Part shown: positions 1 to 7,352 of the stretch, in pieces | How positions within the stretch are numbered: position 1 is the stretch's first letter | Layout: the number at the start of each line of letters is the position of its first letter | NCBI GenBank assembly: GCA_030037355.1 | Contig: JASHRL010000078.1 | Span: forward strand, 1 to 33,049 | Direction: 5' to 3' | Length of the DNA stretch: 33,049 nt | DNA from: Candidatus Acidiferrales bacterium | GTDB lineage: Bacteria > Acidobacteriota > Terriglobia > Acidiferrales > UBA7541 | Notes under the pieces: model-generated | What the model saw: only the letters and a program-made list of their open reading frames with translations | Told to the model about the DNA's origin: nothing | The model's database searches: none | Program-made: the position numbers and the translations under genes

Positions 1-201
1 TTCGAGGACGCGAAGATGCTTGGTGATGGCCTGGCGCGTGAGGCGCGAGCCCGCGGTGAGTTGCGAGATAGAGCGCGGGGGGCCGGTGCTGAGCTTGGCG
101 ACGATGGCGAGGCGCGTTGCGTCGCCAAGCGCGGCGAAGATGAGCGCGTGAGCGCGACGGCCTGAAGCCAAGCGCGCGCGGCTATAGTTTCTGCGTGACA
201 T
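1..201 (-). CDS. ArsR-family HTH transcriptional regulator (partial, runs off the window)
   Basis: Reading the minus strand from an ATG at 199-201 gives an open frame of 67 codons up to the window edge. It contains ALGDATRLAIVAKL followed by a SISQLT...RQAITKHLRVLE segment, the winged-helix signature of ArsR-type regulators whose recognition helix ends in KHLRVLE. It overlaps the end of the upstream SRPBCC gene by 20 bases, so the two are almost certainly co-transcribed. ArsR regulators paired with AHSA1-type proteins are a well known combination, although the regulator more often comes first. It probably binds the palindrome at 667-682 and represses its own operon. The effector is unknown because the C-terminal half lies outside the window. 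Confidence 0.85.
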   Translation of the reverse strand, partial: MSRRNYSRARLASGRRAHALIFAALGDATRLAIVAKLSTGPPRSISQLTAGSRLTRQAITKHLRVLE

Positions 202-661
202 AAGCCTCGATGTTCTTCATCTGCTGGATCCAGCCACCTTCATTTTCCCGGAAACGATCTTCGCGGCGGTCTTTGGGCAAACTGTCGAAGCCGGATTCGG
301 TGACGGTGAGCAACGTGCCCGCGGCGGTTTTCTCGAGACGGAATTCGACGAGAGTGATCGGTTCGCCGGAATAATCCTGCGCGCCGGATTTGTCGAAGGA
401 TTTTGGATGAGGCCAGGTGTAGGAAAAGAGGCGCTCAGGCTCCATCCGCTGGATGACGGCTTCCCATTTGATGTGTTCGTAGCCGGGGAAGGTGATATGG
501 CCGCGGGAGACCTGGCCGACGACGAAGGGGCCGTCGATTTTGACGCGGAACCACTCGCCGAATTCGCGATGGTCAGTGAGAGCGCGCCAGACGCGGGAGA
601 CGGGAGCTTTGAGTTCCATGCGCTTGACGATGCGATCGGTGACGCTTGGTGAGTCAGGCAT
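182..661 (-). CDS. SRPBCC / AHSA1 family protein
   Basis: A 159-residue START-like (Bet v 1 fold) protein of the AHSA1 (Aha1 C-terminal-like) family. The typical opening is visible: a hydrophobic strand, then APVSRVWRALTDHREFGEWF, a glycine-rich turn, WEAVIQRMEPERLFSYTW and a C-terminal amphipathic helix ending in the GGW..Q segment. Such proteins bind small hydrophobic ligands, and partners of ArsR regulators usually act in an unknown stress or detoxification response. The ATG at 659-661 is preferred because GGAGG (complement of 671-675) stands nine bases before it; a TTG at 670 would lie inside the operator. It is the first gene of the unit and overlaps the ArsR gene. The ligand cannot be told from sequence. 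Confidence 0.88.
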   Translation of the reverse strand: MPDSPSVTDRIVKRMELKAPVSRVWRALTDHREFGEWFRVKIDGPFVVGQVSRGHITFPGYEHIKWEAVIQRMEPERLFSYTWPHPKSFDKSGAQDYSGEPITLVEFRLEKTAAGTLLTVTESGFDSLPKDRREDRFRENEGGWIQQMKNIEAYVTQKL

Positions 662-666
662 ATTGT

Positions 667-682
667 GCAACCTCCAGGTTGC
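667..682. promoter_or_regulatory. Palindromic operator overlapping the SRPBCC ribosome binding site
   Basis: A perfect inverted repeat of seven bases per arm, gcaacct-cc-aggttgc. The minus-strand GGAGG Shine-Dalgarno of the SRPBCC gene lies within it. Position and symmetry suit a dimeric ArsR regulator, which would block both transcription and translation start. The regulator assignment is inferred from the adjacent gene. Confidence 0.7.
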
Positions 683-703
683 ATATTACTGCAAGAAAAA
701 ATG

Positions 704-727
704 AAATGCAACCTTTTTATTGCATTT
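704..727. promoter_or_regulatory. Second inverted repeat sharing the ATGCAACCT half-site
   Basis: AAATGCAA at 704-711 and TTGCATTT at 720-727 are perfect complements, separated by eight bases. The left arm continues as atgcaacct, the same half-site as in the palindrome at 667-682, about 40 bases away. A second ArsR-binding site upstream of the promoter is plausible. The rest of the space up to 1016 shows no ORF with coding character, and no convincing promoter for the gene at 1017 could be picked out. Confidence 0.45.
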
Positions 728-1016
728 CTCGCGCGGCAGGCAGCGGGCGGATTGCATGTGACCGCGCGACAGCGCCGGGCGACAGACTTCTCAAAGGCGA
801 GGGAGATTCAAACATATTGTTGTGACGACGGTCACACACGATTGACTCCGCATTGTGAATAATGCGGGCGAGGGGCACGAAAAACCAGTGGGTTCGCCCG
901 GTTGGGAAGGTGTATAAGACGCGGCAATGGAGGTCGGCGGGCGGGGAAAACTCCGCGGACGTAGGTTCCCGAAGCGAGACAAATCCACGTGGTTTAAGCG
1001 TCGAGAGGAGGATCGA

Positions 1017-1331
1017 ATGAGTGCGCCATTGATCGGAATGCCATTTGGGGCATTCGTGGTGTTGTTCATCGTGAGCGCGATTGCGGCTGCGATTGTGCAC
1101 TGGGGTTGCCGCTATCGCTTATTCAACGGAATGGATGGGTTTCTGGGGCAGTGGATGGTGGCGTGGGTGGGAGCGTGGCTGGGACCGGCCGTGCTGGGGC
1201 ATTGGTTTGACGCGGCGATGGTGAGCGGCATCCACGTCATTCCGGCATTCCTCGGTGGGGTGGCCGGAGCGTTGGCGGGCACAATCAACGCGAAGATTCT
1301 GGCGGGAGTGACGTCGCAAAGAGGAGCCTAG
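1017..1331 (+). CDS. Small membrane protein, GlsB/YeaQ-like topology
   Basis: A 104-residue protein with three hydrophobic segments (about residues 8-28, 42-60 and 70-95). The pattern GFLGQWMVAWVGAWLG followed by a final Gly/Ala-rich helix recalls GlsB/YeaQ/YmgE transglycosylase-associated membrane proteins, but the match is by pattern only. The ATG at 1017 is chosen because GAGAGGAGG lies just before it at 1004-1011; an upstream start at 927 would add an implausible basic leader. It stands alone, with about 85 bases to the next gene. Function is unknown, and the envelope-stress association of YeaQ-like proteins is only a loose guide. Confidence 0.65.
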   Translation: MSAPLIGMPFGAFVVLFIVSAIAAAIVHWGCRYRLFNGMDGFLGQWMVAWVGAWLGPAVLGHWFDAAMVSGIHVIPAFLGGVAGALAGTINAKILAGVTSQRGA

Positions 1332-1442
1332 CCGGCGCGATTTGTTTTGGAAGCGCAGGCGGAGGCCTAGGTGCGGACGGCAAATGGCGGTGATGTCGCC
1401 CGCTTGCGCTGAGGCATGGATAGACGAGTCCGGGAGAATGAG

Positions 1443-2138
1443 ATGAGCGCGGGACGGGATGTGAGCATGCCGGCTCCGGTTGAGGATCTGCTGCCGGCGG
1501 CGCGCCGAATGAAAAGAAGCGCAGCCGCGCGATATCGGGCTGTGAGCTGGCTCTTTGCGCGCGAGGCGACGAAGGAGTCGGTGGCGACGCGAGTGCGACT
1601 CGCGGCCAGCGCCGAGGCGGTGTGGGATGAATTGATGTTCTATGAAGAAGTGCCGGGGCGCGCGCCGCTGCTGCTGCGGGCCGTCCTGGCGCAGCCGGTG
1701 CGGACCGAAGGCGACAAACGGCGGGCGGAAGCGACGGTGCGGTGCGTGTATAGCGGCGGAGCGGAGCTGATGAAACGCATCACGAGCGTGGAGGCGCCGC
1801 GGTCGTTGCGTTTCGAGGTGATTGAGCAGAGATTGGGAATTGAGGATTGTATTCGGACTCTGGGAGGATCATACGAGATTCAGAGCTGCGGCGAGGCGAG
1901 TGAAGTTGTGCTGACGACGAATTATGAGGCGTATTTGCGGCCGCGGGCGCTGTGGCGGCGCGTGGAAGCGGCGCTGGTGAGCCAACTGCATCGGCATATT
2001 CTGGGCGGAGTCTCGGCGGCGATTCAGCGAAAGAGTGAGGTTCTGCGTGCGGAGGCGCAGGAACCGCGCACGGCGAGACGCGATATTGCGGGGGGAGGAT
2101 TTGCGTGCACGATTTCGCAATCGCGTTCCCGCCACTAA
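1443..2138 (+). CDS. SRPBCC-like protein (polyketide-cyclase fold)
   Basis: About 231 residues. The central part (roughly residues 45-185) has the SRPBCC pattern: VATRVRLAASAEAVWDELMFYEEV, later RITSVEAPRSLRFEV, and a VLTTNYEAYLRPR strand followed by a long C-terminal helix that ends in HRHILGGV. The N-terminal 45 residues and the C-terminal basic tail are not recognisable. The ATG at 1443 has GGGAGAATGAG before it; an ATG at 1416 is the alternative. The end overlaps the DoxX-like gene by 34 bases. Some NmrA/SDR-type proteins carry an SRPBCC-like domain fused to a DoxX-like membrane domain, so the two adjacent genes here may be a split version of that pair. The substrate is unknown. Confidence 0.75.
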   Translation: MSAGRDVSMPAPVEDLLPAARRMKRSAAARYRAVSWLFAREATKESVATRVRLAASAEAVWDELMFYEEVPGRAPLLLRAVLAQPVRTEGDKRRAEATVRCVYSGGAELMKRITSVEAPRSLRFEVIEQRLGIEDCIRTLGGSYEIQSCGEASEVVLTTNYEAYLRPRALWRRVEAALVSQLHRHILGGVSAAIQRKSEVLRAEAQEPRTARRDIAGGGFACTISQSRSRH

Positions 2139-2500
2139 TCGTGATTCGAGCGAGCGTGGCAGCGGTGTGGGTGTACGAAGGGCTATGGTGCAAGATTCTG
2201 GGGCGGGTGAAAACGCAGCTGGAAGTGGTGACGGCGGTGCCGCAGCTGGGGCCGAAGTTCGGGGCGGCGTTTCTGAAAATGCTCGGGGTGGTGGAGGTGG
2301 CGCTGGCGACGTGGGTGATGGTTGGCGTCGCGCCGGGCTTGTGCGCGATTGCGCAGACCGCGTTGCTGGTACTGCTGAACGCGAATGGGCTGCTGTGGGC
2401 GCGGCGGATCATTCACGAACCGGCGGGAATGATTGTGAAGAACATCGCGTTTTTGGTGCTGGTGTGGGTGTGCGGGGCGATGCCCGGAAGCAGGCTGTGA
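2105..2500 (+). CDS. DoxX-like membrane protein
   Basis: A 131-residue integral membrane protein with four hydrophobic helices, opening with a VWVYEGLWCKILG segment as in the DoxX-like family. It starts at GTG 2105, with GGGGGAGG ending six bases upstream, inside the 3' end of the SRPBCC gene. Its TGA (2498-2500) overlaps the GTG of the next gene, implying translational coupling. DoxX-like proteins are poorly defined membrane components, often linked to redox or quinone chemistry. The tight overlap on both sides argues that the three genes form one operon. Confidence 0.8.
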   Translation: MHDFAIAFPPLIVIRASVAAVWVYEGLWCKILGRVKTQLEVVTAVPQLGPKFGAAFLKMLGVVEVALATWVMVGVAPGLCAIAQTALLVLLNANGLLWARRIIHEPAGMIVKNIAFLVLVWVCGAMPGSRL

Positions 2501-3390
2501 AATCGGAAACCGCGTGGCAGGCGGGGCGGCTCGGGTGGAGAAGCGGTTCGCAGCGGCTGCTTTTCGGACGGATGTATGAGGATGCGGAGATCGAGCGCGC
2601 GGCGTTTCGGGGAAAGCGGCGCGTTTTTTGCATTGCGTCGGCGGGCGACACGGCGCTGCGGCTGGCCGACGAGCATGAAGTCGTAGCCTGCGATATCAAT
2701 CCTGTACAGCTTGCGTATGCGGAGCGGCGCGCGAACGGCGGGCCAGCGGAAACGGGCGACGCGGAGCGTGCGATGAGATTCGCGCGCCGGATGATGCCGC
2801 TGGCGGGCTGGCACGCTAGAGTCTTGCGCGAGTTCTTGGCGATGTCGGACGTCGCGGCGCAGGCGACCTTTTGGCGCGAGCATTTCGATACATGGCGATT
2901 CCGCGCAGGGTTTGATTTGCTGATGTCCGCGCCGGTCCTGCGGATGATGTACGCGCGGGAATTTCTTTCCTTTTTGCCACGAAAATTCGGCGCAGTGATG
3001 CGGAAGCGACTGGAACGAGGATTCGCGCGGCACGCGAACGCTGCGAATCCGTACGCGCGAGCGCTGTTGCTTGGGGAGTCGGGCGAGGAGATCTCGGCGA
3101 AGAAGGAGAACATCAGCTTTGTTGCGGGGGATGCGGCGTCGTGGCTGGAATCGCGCGAGGAGAAATATTTTGATGGGTTTACGCTTTCCAACATTTTGGA
3201 TGGAGCGGATGAGGCATATCGCGCGCGGTTGATGCGAGCTGTGCAGAGAGCAGCGACGGATGAGGCGATTCTGGTGCTGAGGAGCTTCGGCGAACCGTCG
3301 CAGAGCGTCGAGAACAACCGAGCGGAATGCGACCGCGCGATGCTGTGGGGAGTGGTGGATGTGCGCGGCGCGCGGACATTTTTTGCGTGA
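2497..3390 (+). CDS. BtaA-like S-adenosylmethionine 3-amino-3-carboxypropyl transferase (DUF3419)
   Basis: A 297-residue protein of the DUF3419/BtaA family. BtaA transfers the 3-amino-3-carboxypropyl group of S-adenosylmethionine to diacylglycerol, the first step of betaine-lipid synthesis. The SAM-binding motif is clear: RRVFCIASAGDTALRLADEHEVVACDINPVQ, with the DxNPxQ segment typical of the family. Later SFVAGDAASWL and the FTLSNILDG segment follow the usual Rossmann-methyltransferase order. The GTG at 2497 overlaps the DoxX stop (GTGA). The length is on the short side for BtaA, and no BtaB N-methyltransferase is nearby, so the product may be a non-methylated lipid or a different acceptor. 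Family is fairly certain, substrate is not. Confidence 0.8.
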   Translation: MKSETAWQAGRLGWRSGSQRLLFGRMYEDAEIERAAFRGKRRVFCIASAGDTALRLADEHEVVACDINPVQLAYAERRANGGPAETGDAERAMRFARRMMPLAGWHARVLREFLAMSDVAAQATFWREHFDTWRFRAGFDLLMSAPVLRMMYAREFLSFLPRKFGAVMRKRLERGFARHANAANPYARALLLGESGEEISAKKENISFVAGDAASWLESREEKYFDGFTLSNILDGADEAYRARLMRAVQRAATDEAILVLRSFGEPSQSVENNRAECDRAMLWGVVDVRGARTFFA

Positions 3391-3439
3391 AGAGGCGTGA
3401 CTGGGGTCACATGCCATCGGTTTTGCGCGGTGAATCATG

Positions 3440-3451
3440 ATGCATGTGCAT
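3440..3451. promoter_or_regulatory. Short palindrome upstream of the gap promoter
   Basis: ATGCA-TG-TGCAT is a perfect inverted repeat of five bases per arm, ending seven bases before the -35 box of the gap promoter. It could be a regulator site, but it is short enough to be chance. Confidence 0.25.
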
Positions 3452-3457
3452 GGTGCG

Positions 3458-3486
3458 TTGACATTTTGTGCGAGGCGACCTAGCAT
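3458..3486 (+). promoter_or_regulatory. Sigma70-type promoter of the gap-pgk-tpiA cluster
   Basis: TTGACA at 3458-3463 matches the -35 consensus fully, and TAGCAT at 3481-3486 follows after exactly 17 bases. Transcription would start near 3493, leaving a leader of about 65 bases before the gap ATG. Confidence 0.75.
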
Positions 3487-3558
3487 CGCTCGGACACGCC
3501 GCCTGTGGATGCACAGTTTGGAGTTTGATTCGGCATATCTTCGCGTTCGGAGGGAAGA

Positions 3559-4563
3559 ATGGCAGTAAAAGTGGCGATCAACGGATTCGGGCGCATCGGG
3601 CGAAATATATTTCGCGCGGCGATTGGCGACCCGGCCGTTGAGATCGTAGCGGTGAACGATTTGACCGATGCGAAGACACTGAGCCATCTGCTGAAATACG
3701 ACTCCATTCTTGGGAATTTGCCGAACCGCGTTACGAGTTCTGAAGATGCGATACAAGTGGACGGGCGAAGCGTGCGCGTTTTTCGCGTGAAAGAATTGGA
3801 TAAGGTGGACTGGCCGTCGACGGGCGCGGAAATCGTGGTGGAGTCGTCAGGGGTGTTCAATAAAGGGCCGGAGGCGCGGAAGCACATTCGCGGGCCAGTG
3901 AAAAAAGTGCTGATTACGGCGCCGGCGACGGACCCGGATTGCACGCTGGTGCTGGGAGTCAACGACAAGACGTACGATCCGGCAAAACACCATGTGGTTT
4001 CCAATGCGTCGTGCACGACGAACTGCCTGGCGCCGGTGGCGAAGGTGCTGCATGAGACGTTTGGGATCGCCGTGGGAACGATGACGACGATTCACTCGTA
4101 CACGAACGACCAGCGGCTGCTCGATTTGCCGCACAAGGATTTGCGGCGAGCGAGGGCGGCGGCGCTATCGATGATTCCGACGTCGACGGGAGCGGCAAAG
4201 GCTCTGCATCTAGTGATTCCGGAGCTCAAGGGAAAGCTAGACGGATACGCGATGCGCGTGCCGACGCCGGATGTGAGCGTGGTGGACCTGTCGGTGATGC
4301 TGGAAAAAAGCGCGACGCCGGAGAGTATCAATGCGGCGTTTCGTGCGGCGGCGGAGGGAGCGCTCAAAGGAATTCTTGAATTTACAGAAGAGGAGTTGGT
4401 GTCGATCGATTTTCGCGGGAATCCACATTCGGCGATTGTGGACGCGAGTTACACGCGAATGGTCGGGACAAACTGCGCGAAAGTGCTGGCGTGGTATGAC
4501 AATGAATGGGGATATTCTTCGCGATGCCTGGATTTGATCAAGATGATGGCGGCGCGGCTGTAA
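3559..4563 (+). CDS. gap: Glyceraldehyde-3-phosphate dehydrogenase
   Basis: 334 residues, the normal length for type I GAPDH. It oxidises glyceraldehyde-3-phosphate to 1,3-bisphosphoglycerate with NAD in cytosolic glycolysis. The N-terminal VAINGFGRIGRN is the nucleotide-binding motif, SNASCTTNCLAP holds the catalytic cysteine (Cys152), and His179 in TIHSYTNDQ is the partner base. The C-terminal WYDNEWGYS segment is intact. GGAGGGAAGA precedes the ATG. It is the first gene of the gap-pgk-tpiA cluster, 43 bases ahead of pgk, and has a strong promoter upstream. Confidence 0.98.
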   Translation: MAVKVAINGFGRIGRNIFRAAIGDPAVEIVAVNDLTDAKTLSHLLKYDSILGNLPNRVTSSEDAIQVDGRSVRVFRVKELDKVDWPSTGAEIVVESSGVFNKGPEARKHIRGPVKKVLITAPATDPDCTLVLGVNDKTYDPAKHHVVSNASCTTNCLAPVAKVLHETFGIAVGTMTTIHSYTNDQRLLDLPHKDLRRARAAALSMIPTSTGAAKALHLVIPELKGKLDGYAMRVPTPDVSVVDLSVMLEKSATPESINAAFRAAAEGALKGILEFTEEELVSIDFRGNPHSAIVDASYTRMVGTNCAKVLAWYDNEWGYSSRCLDLIKMMAARL

Positions 4564-4606
4564 ACCGGCAGGTCTGCTGAACTTCCGCGATGGTTGCCCA
4601 GCAAAG

Positions 4607-5803
4607 ATGAACAAACTCTCGATACGCGAGCTGGAATTAAAAGGGAAACGCGTCTTCGTGCGCGCGGATTTCAATGTGCCGCTGGCTGACGGCAAAGTGG
4701 CGGACGATACACGGATTCGCGCGACGCTGCCGACGCTGAGGCTGGCGATGGAGCGTGGGGCGCGAGTGGTGGTCGCTTCGCACCTGGGACGGCCGAAGGG
4801 AAAGCCGGAAGAGAAGTACAGCCTGGCGCCGGTGGCGGCGAGGCTGAAGGAGTTGCTGGGGAAGCCGGTGGTCTTTGCGTCGGATTGTGTGGGCGAAGGG
4901 CCGGTCTCGCGGAGCCGCGCGCTGAAGGATGGCGACGTGATGCTGGTCGAGAATGTGCGGTTCCACGCGGAAGAAGAAAAAAACGATGAGAAGTTCTCGA
5001 AGCAGCTCGCGGAGTTGTGCGACGGGATTTTCGTGTGCGACGCATTCGGATCGGCGCACCGCGCGCACGCGTCGGTGGTGGGCATCACGCATTTTGTGAA
5101 GCAAGCGGCGGCGGGGCTGCTGATGGAGCAGGAGCTGAAATATCTGGGGCAGGCGATGACCAATCCGGAGCGGCCGTTTGTGGCGATCCTGGGCGGCGCA
5201 AAAGTGTCGGACAAGATCGAAGTGATTGAGAATTTGATGAAGATCGCCAATACGATGCTGATCGGCGGGGCGATGGCGTATACGTTTTTTCGCGCGAAGG
5301 GATACACGACGGGGAAATCGCTGGTGGAAGAAGACAAGGTGGATCTGGCGCTGACGCTGCTTGGCGAGGCGCGAGAGCGGCATTGCCCGATTGTGCTTCC
5401 CGTTGACCACGTGTTGGCGCGAGGGTTGGAGGAAGGCGCGCAGACGCAAATCACAGGAGTCGAAGGCACGCCGGCGGATTGGATGGGGCTGGACATCGGG
5501 CCGAAGACGATTGATTTGTTCCGCAAGGAAATTGCGGGCGCGAAAACGATTGTGTGGAATGGGCCGGTGGGGATGTTCGAGAAGCCGGCGTTTGCGCGGG
5601 GGACGCTGGCGATTGCGCAGGCCGTCGCGGACGCGACAATGAAGGGCACAACTTCGATTGTGGGCGGCGGGGACAACGTGGCGGCGGTGGAGCAGGCGGG
5701 AGTGGCAGAAAAGATTTCGCACATTTCGACGGGCGGCGGAGCTTCGCTGGAATTTCTGGCGGGACGAAAATTGCCCGGCGTTGAAGCGCTGACGAATTGT
5801 TGA
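4607..5803 (+). CDS. pgk: Phosphoglycerate kinase
   Basis: 398 residues, full length. It transfers phosphate from 1,3-bisphosphoglycerate to ADP in the first ATP-yielding step of glycolysis. Hallmarks are KRVFVRADFNVPL near the N terminus, VVVASHLGRPKG, LVENVRFH, ILGGAKVSDKIEVI, WNGPVGMFE and the C-terminal GGGDNVAAV...HISTGGGASLEFL. No strong Shine-Dalgarno is visible before the ATG, so translation may depend on read-in from gap. The TGA at 5801-5803 is followed after 11 bases by the probable start of tpiA. Confidence 0.97.
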   Translation: MNKLSIRELELKGKRVFVRADFNVPLADGKVADDTRIRATLPTLRLAMERGARVVVASHLGRPKGKPEEKYSLAPVAARLKELLGKPVVFASDCVGEGPVSRSRALKDGDVMLVENVRFHAEEEKNDEKFSKQLAELCDGIFVCDAFGSAHRAHASVVGITHFVKQAAAGLLMEQELKYLGQAMTNPERPFVAILGGAKVSDKIEVIENLMKIANTMLIGGAMAYTFFRAKGYTTGKSLVEEDKVDLALTLLGEARERHCPIVLPVDHVLARGLEEGAQTQITGVEGTPADWMGLDIGPKTIDLFRKEIAGAKTIVWNGPVGMFEKPAFARGTLAIAQAVADATMKGTTSIVGGGDNVAAVEQAGVAEKISHISTGGGASLEFLAGRKLPGVEALTNC

Positions 5804-5814
5804 CAGAGGGTTTG

Positions 5815-6564
5815 GTGCGGCGACCGGTAATCGCGGGAAATTGGAAGATGTACAAGACGCTCGCGGAGACGCGGGCGTTTTTTGAGGCGTTCAAGCCGCT
5901 GGTTGTGGGAACGAAAAAATGCGACATCGTTATTGCGCCGCCGTTTACGGCGCTCGCGGCGGCCGTGGAAGCGGCGAAGGGAAGCTCGATTGCGATCGCG
6001 GCGCAGGATGCGTATTGGGAGTGCGAAGGAGCGTTCACGGGCGAAATTTCGATGGGGATGCTGCTTGAAACGGGCTGCCGCGCGGTGATTTTGGGACATT
6101 CCGAGCGAAGACAATACTTCGGGGAGACGGATGCGACGGTGAATCGCAAGCTGAGGGCTGCCGTCGCGGCAGGATTACAGCCGATTGTTTGCGTAGGAGA
6201 GAGGCTGGAAGAGCGAGAAGCAGGGAAGACGGAAGAAGTGCTGGAACGGCAATTTTCGGGGGGAATGGCAGCGTTGACCGATGCGGAGTTCTCGCGTATT
6301 CTGATTGCTTACGAGCCTGTGTGGGCGATTGGCACGGGCCGAACGGCGACGCCGGAGATAGCCGAGGAAGCGCAGAGGTTCATCCGGCGTCTCGGTGCGA
6401 AGAAATTCGGCGCGGATGGCGCGGCGACGTGCAGGATTCTTTATGGCGGGAGCGTGAAGCCGGAGAATATCCGCGGCCTGATGGCGCAGGAAGATATTGA
6501 TGGCGCGCTGGTCGGCGGGGCGAGCCTGGATCCGCGGGCGTTTTCAGAGATTGTGAACTATTAG
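5815..6564 (+). CDS. tpiA: Triosephosphate isomerase
   Basis: About 249 residues from GTG 5815, giving MRRPVIAGNWKMY, the usual N terminus of the family. It interconverts dihydroxyacetone phosphate and glyceraldehyde-3-phosphate. The catalytic lysine is in GNWKMY, the histidine in ILGHSERR, and the glutamate in AYEPVWAIGTG. The phosphate-binding loop YGGSVKPEN is present. Two TTG codons overlapping the pgk stop (5797 and 5800) are alternative starts, but GAGGG at 5806-5810 suits the GTG, albeit with short spacing. It closes the glycolytic trio; a weak GCCTC/GAGGC hairpin follows at 6573-6592 before secG. Confidence 0.95.
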   Translation: MRRPVIAGNWKMYKTLAETRAFFEAFKPLVVGTKKCDIVIAPPFTALAAAVEAAKGSSIAIAAQDAYWECEGAFTGEISMGMLLETGCRAVILGHSERRQYFGETDATVNRKLRAAVAAGLQPIVCVGERLEEREAGKTEEVLERQFSGGMAALTDAEFSRILIAYEPVWAIGTGRTATPEIAEEAQRFIRRLGAKKFGADGAATCRILYGGSVKPENIRGLMAQEDIDGALVGGASLDPRAFSEIVNY

Positions 6565-6617
6565 AAGTTTGCCTCAGAAGATTCAGAGGCTAAGCCTAAT
6601 TGAAGTGGGAGTAGAGG

Positions 6618-7028
6618 ATGCCAAACGCGGGAAAATGGGGACTTGCATTGGTGGCGGCGGTGCTGCTGGTATGGTTCGGATGGCACTATAGCTTTGTGCT
6701 GGTGACGCTGCACGTGGCGGTATGCCTGCTATTGATTTTCGTGATTATGCTGCAAAGCGGTAATGCGGCGGATTTGGCGGGAGCATTCGGCGGGGCTGGG
6801 AGCCAGACGGCATTTGGTCCGCGTGGAGCGGCGACGTTTTTGACGAAGGCGACGACGTGGTGCGCGATTGTGTTCATGATGAGTTCGCTGGCGCTTTCGC
6901 TGAAGAGAGCACCGACGACGCAGGAGGGGAGTTCCATCCTGGAACAAACCATGCCGACGGCGCCGAGCAAGCCAGCTTCAGCGCCAGTGCGGACTCCCAA
7001 TCAGCAAAATCCTGCGCCGCATAAATAA
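6618..7028 (+). CDS. secG: Preprotein translocase subunit SecG
   Basis: 136 residues. SecG joins SecY and SecE in the inner-membrane translocon. Two transmembrane segments are clear (about residues 22-45 and 74-93), joined by the SecG loop GSGNAADLAGAFGGAGSQTAFGPRGAATFLTK-like stretch with its FG..G...FL pattern. The N terminus carries an additional hydrophobic segment (residues 8-23), and the C-terminal 35 residues are rich in Pro, Ala and Ser and probably disordered. GGGAG and a second weak purine stretch precede the ATG. Placement of secG directly after tpiA and before a tRNA-Leu gene is a common bacterial arrangement. Confidence 0.92.
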   Translation: MPNAGKWGLALVAAVLLVWFGWHYSFVLVTLHVAVCLLLIFVIMLQSGNAADLAGAFGGAGSQTAFGPRGAATFLTKATTWCAIVFMMSSLALSLKRAPTTQEGSSILEQTMPTAPSKPASAPVRTPNQQNPAPHK

Positions 7029-7064
7029 GGCGCAGGTCCTTGGAATCCGGAGTTTTGGCAATGT

Positions 7065-7151
7065 GCGGTCGTGGCGGAACTGGCAGACGCATCAGCTTGA
7101 GGGGCTGACGGTAGCAATACCGTGGTGGTTCGAATCCACTCGACCGCACCA
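7065..7151 (+). tRNA. tRNA-Leu (anticodon GAG)
   Basis: An 87-base cloverleaf. The acceptor stem GCGGTCG pairs with CGACCGC, followed by discriminator A and an encoded CCA. The anticodon stem TCAGC/GCTGA encloses the loop TTGAGGG, giving anticodon GAG, which reads CUC and CUU. A long variable arm (CGGTA-GCAA-TACCG) marks it as a class II tRNA, and the T arm has TTCGAAT. It lies 36 bases after secG and may share its transcript. Confidence 0.97.
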
Positions 7152-7217
7152 AATCTCGCCGAGCGATAAACGATAAAATCAGGGAAGAAAAAAAAGAAAT
7201 CGGCAGCGGAATCCTGC

Positions 7218-7247
7218 TTGAATTCCTTCGCGCGTGACGTATATGAT
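7218..7247 (+). promoter_or_regulatory. Probable promoter of the cytochrome c oxidase operon
   Basis: TTGAAT at 7218-7223 and TATGAT at 7242-7247 are separated by 18 bases. The predicted start near 7254 gives a leader of about 100 bases before coxB. The -10 box is one base from consensus and the -35 is moderate. Confidence 0.5.
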
Positions 7248-7352
7248 GTGGCGTTTGAATTAGAGACGCGACGCGTTTGATTTGGATGGGGTGTGAGAAG
7301 CGACGGTCAGAAGTTTGCGACTGAGGCCGCGACTTTATTCGGAGTGGAGGAA

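Noticed and set aside
2035-2496. N-terminal extension of the BtaA-like protein
   Set aside because: This part reads Gly/Arg-rich nonsense and overlaps the SRPBCC and DoxX genes; the coupled GTG at 2497 fits the family start.
4237-6114. Long minus-strand ORF of 625 codons
   Set aside because: Shadow of gap, pgk and tpiA in GC-rich sequence, full of Arg/Ser/Pro low-complexity stretches.
6573-6592. Hairpin after tpiA as a terminator
   Set aside because: Only five pairs with a ten-base loop and no T-run; secG probably continues the transcript.
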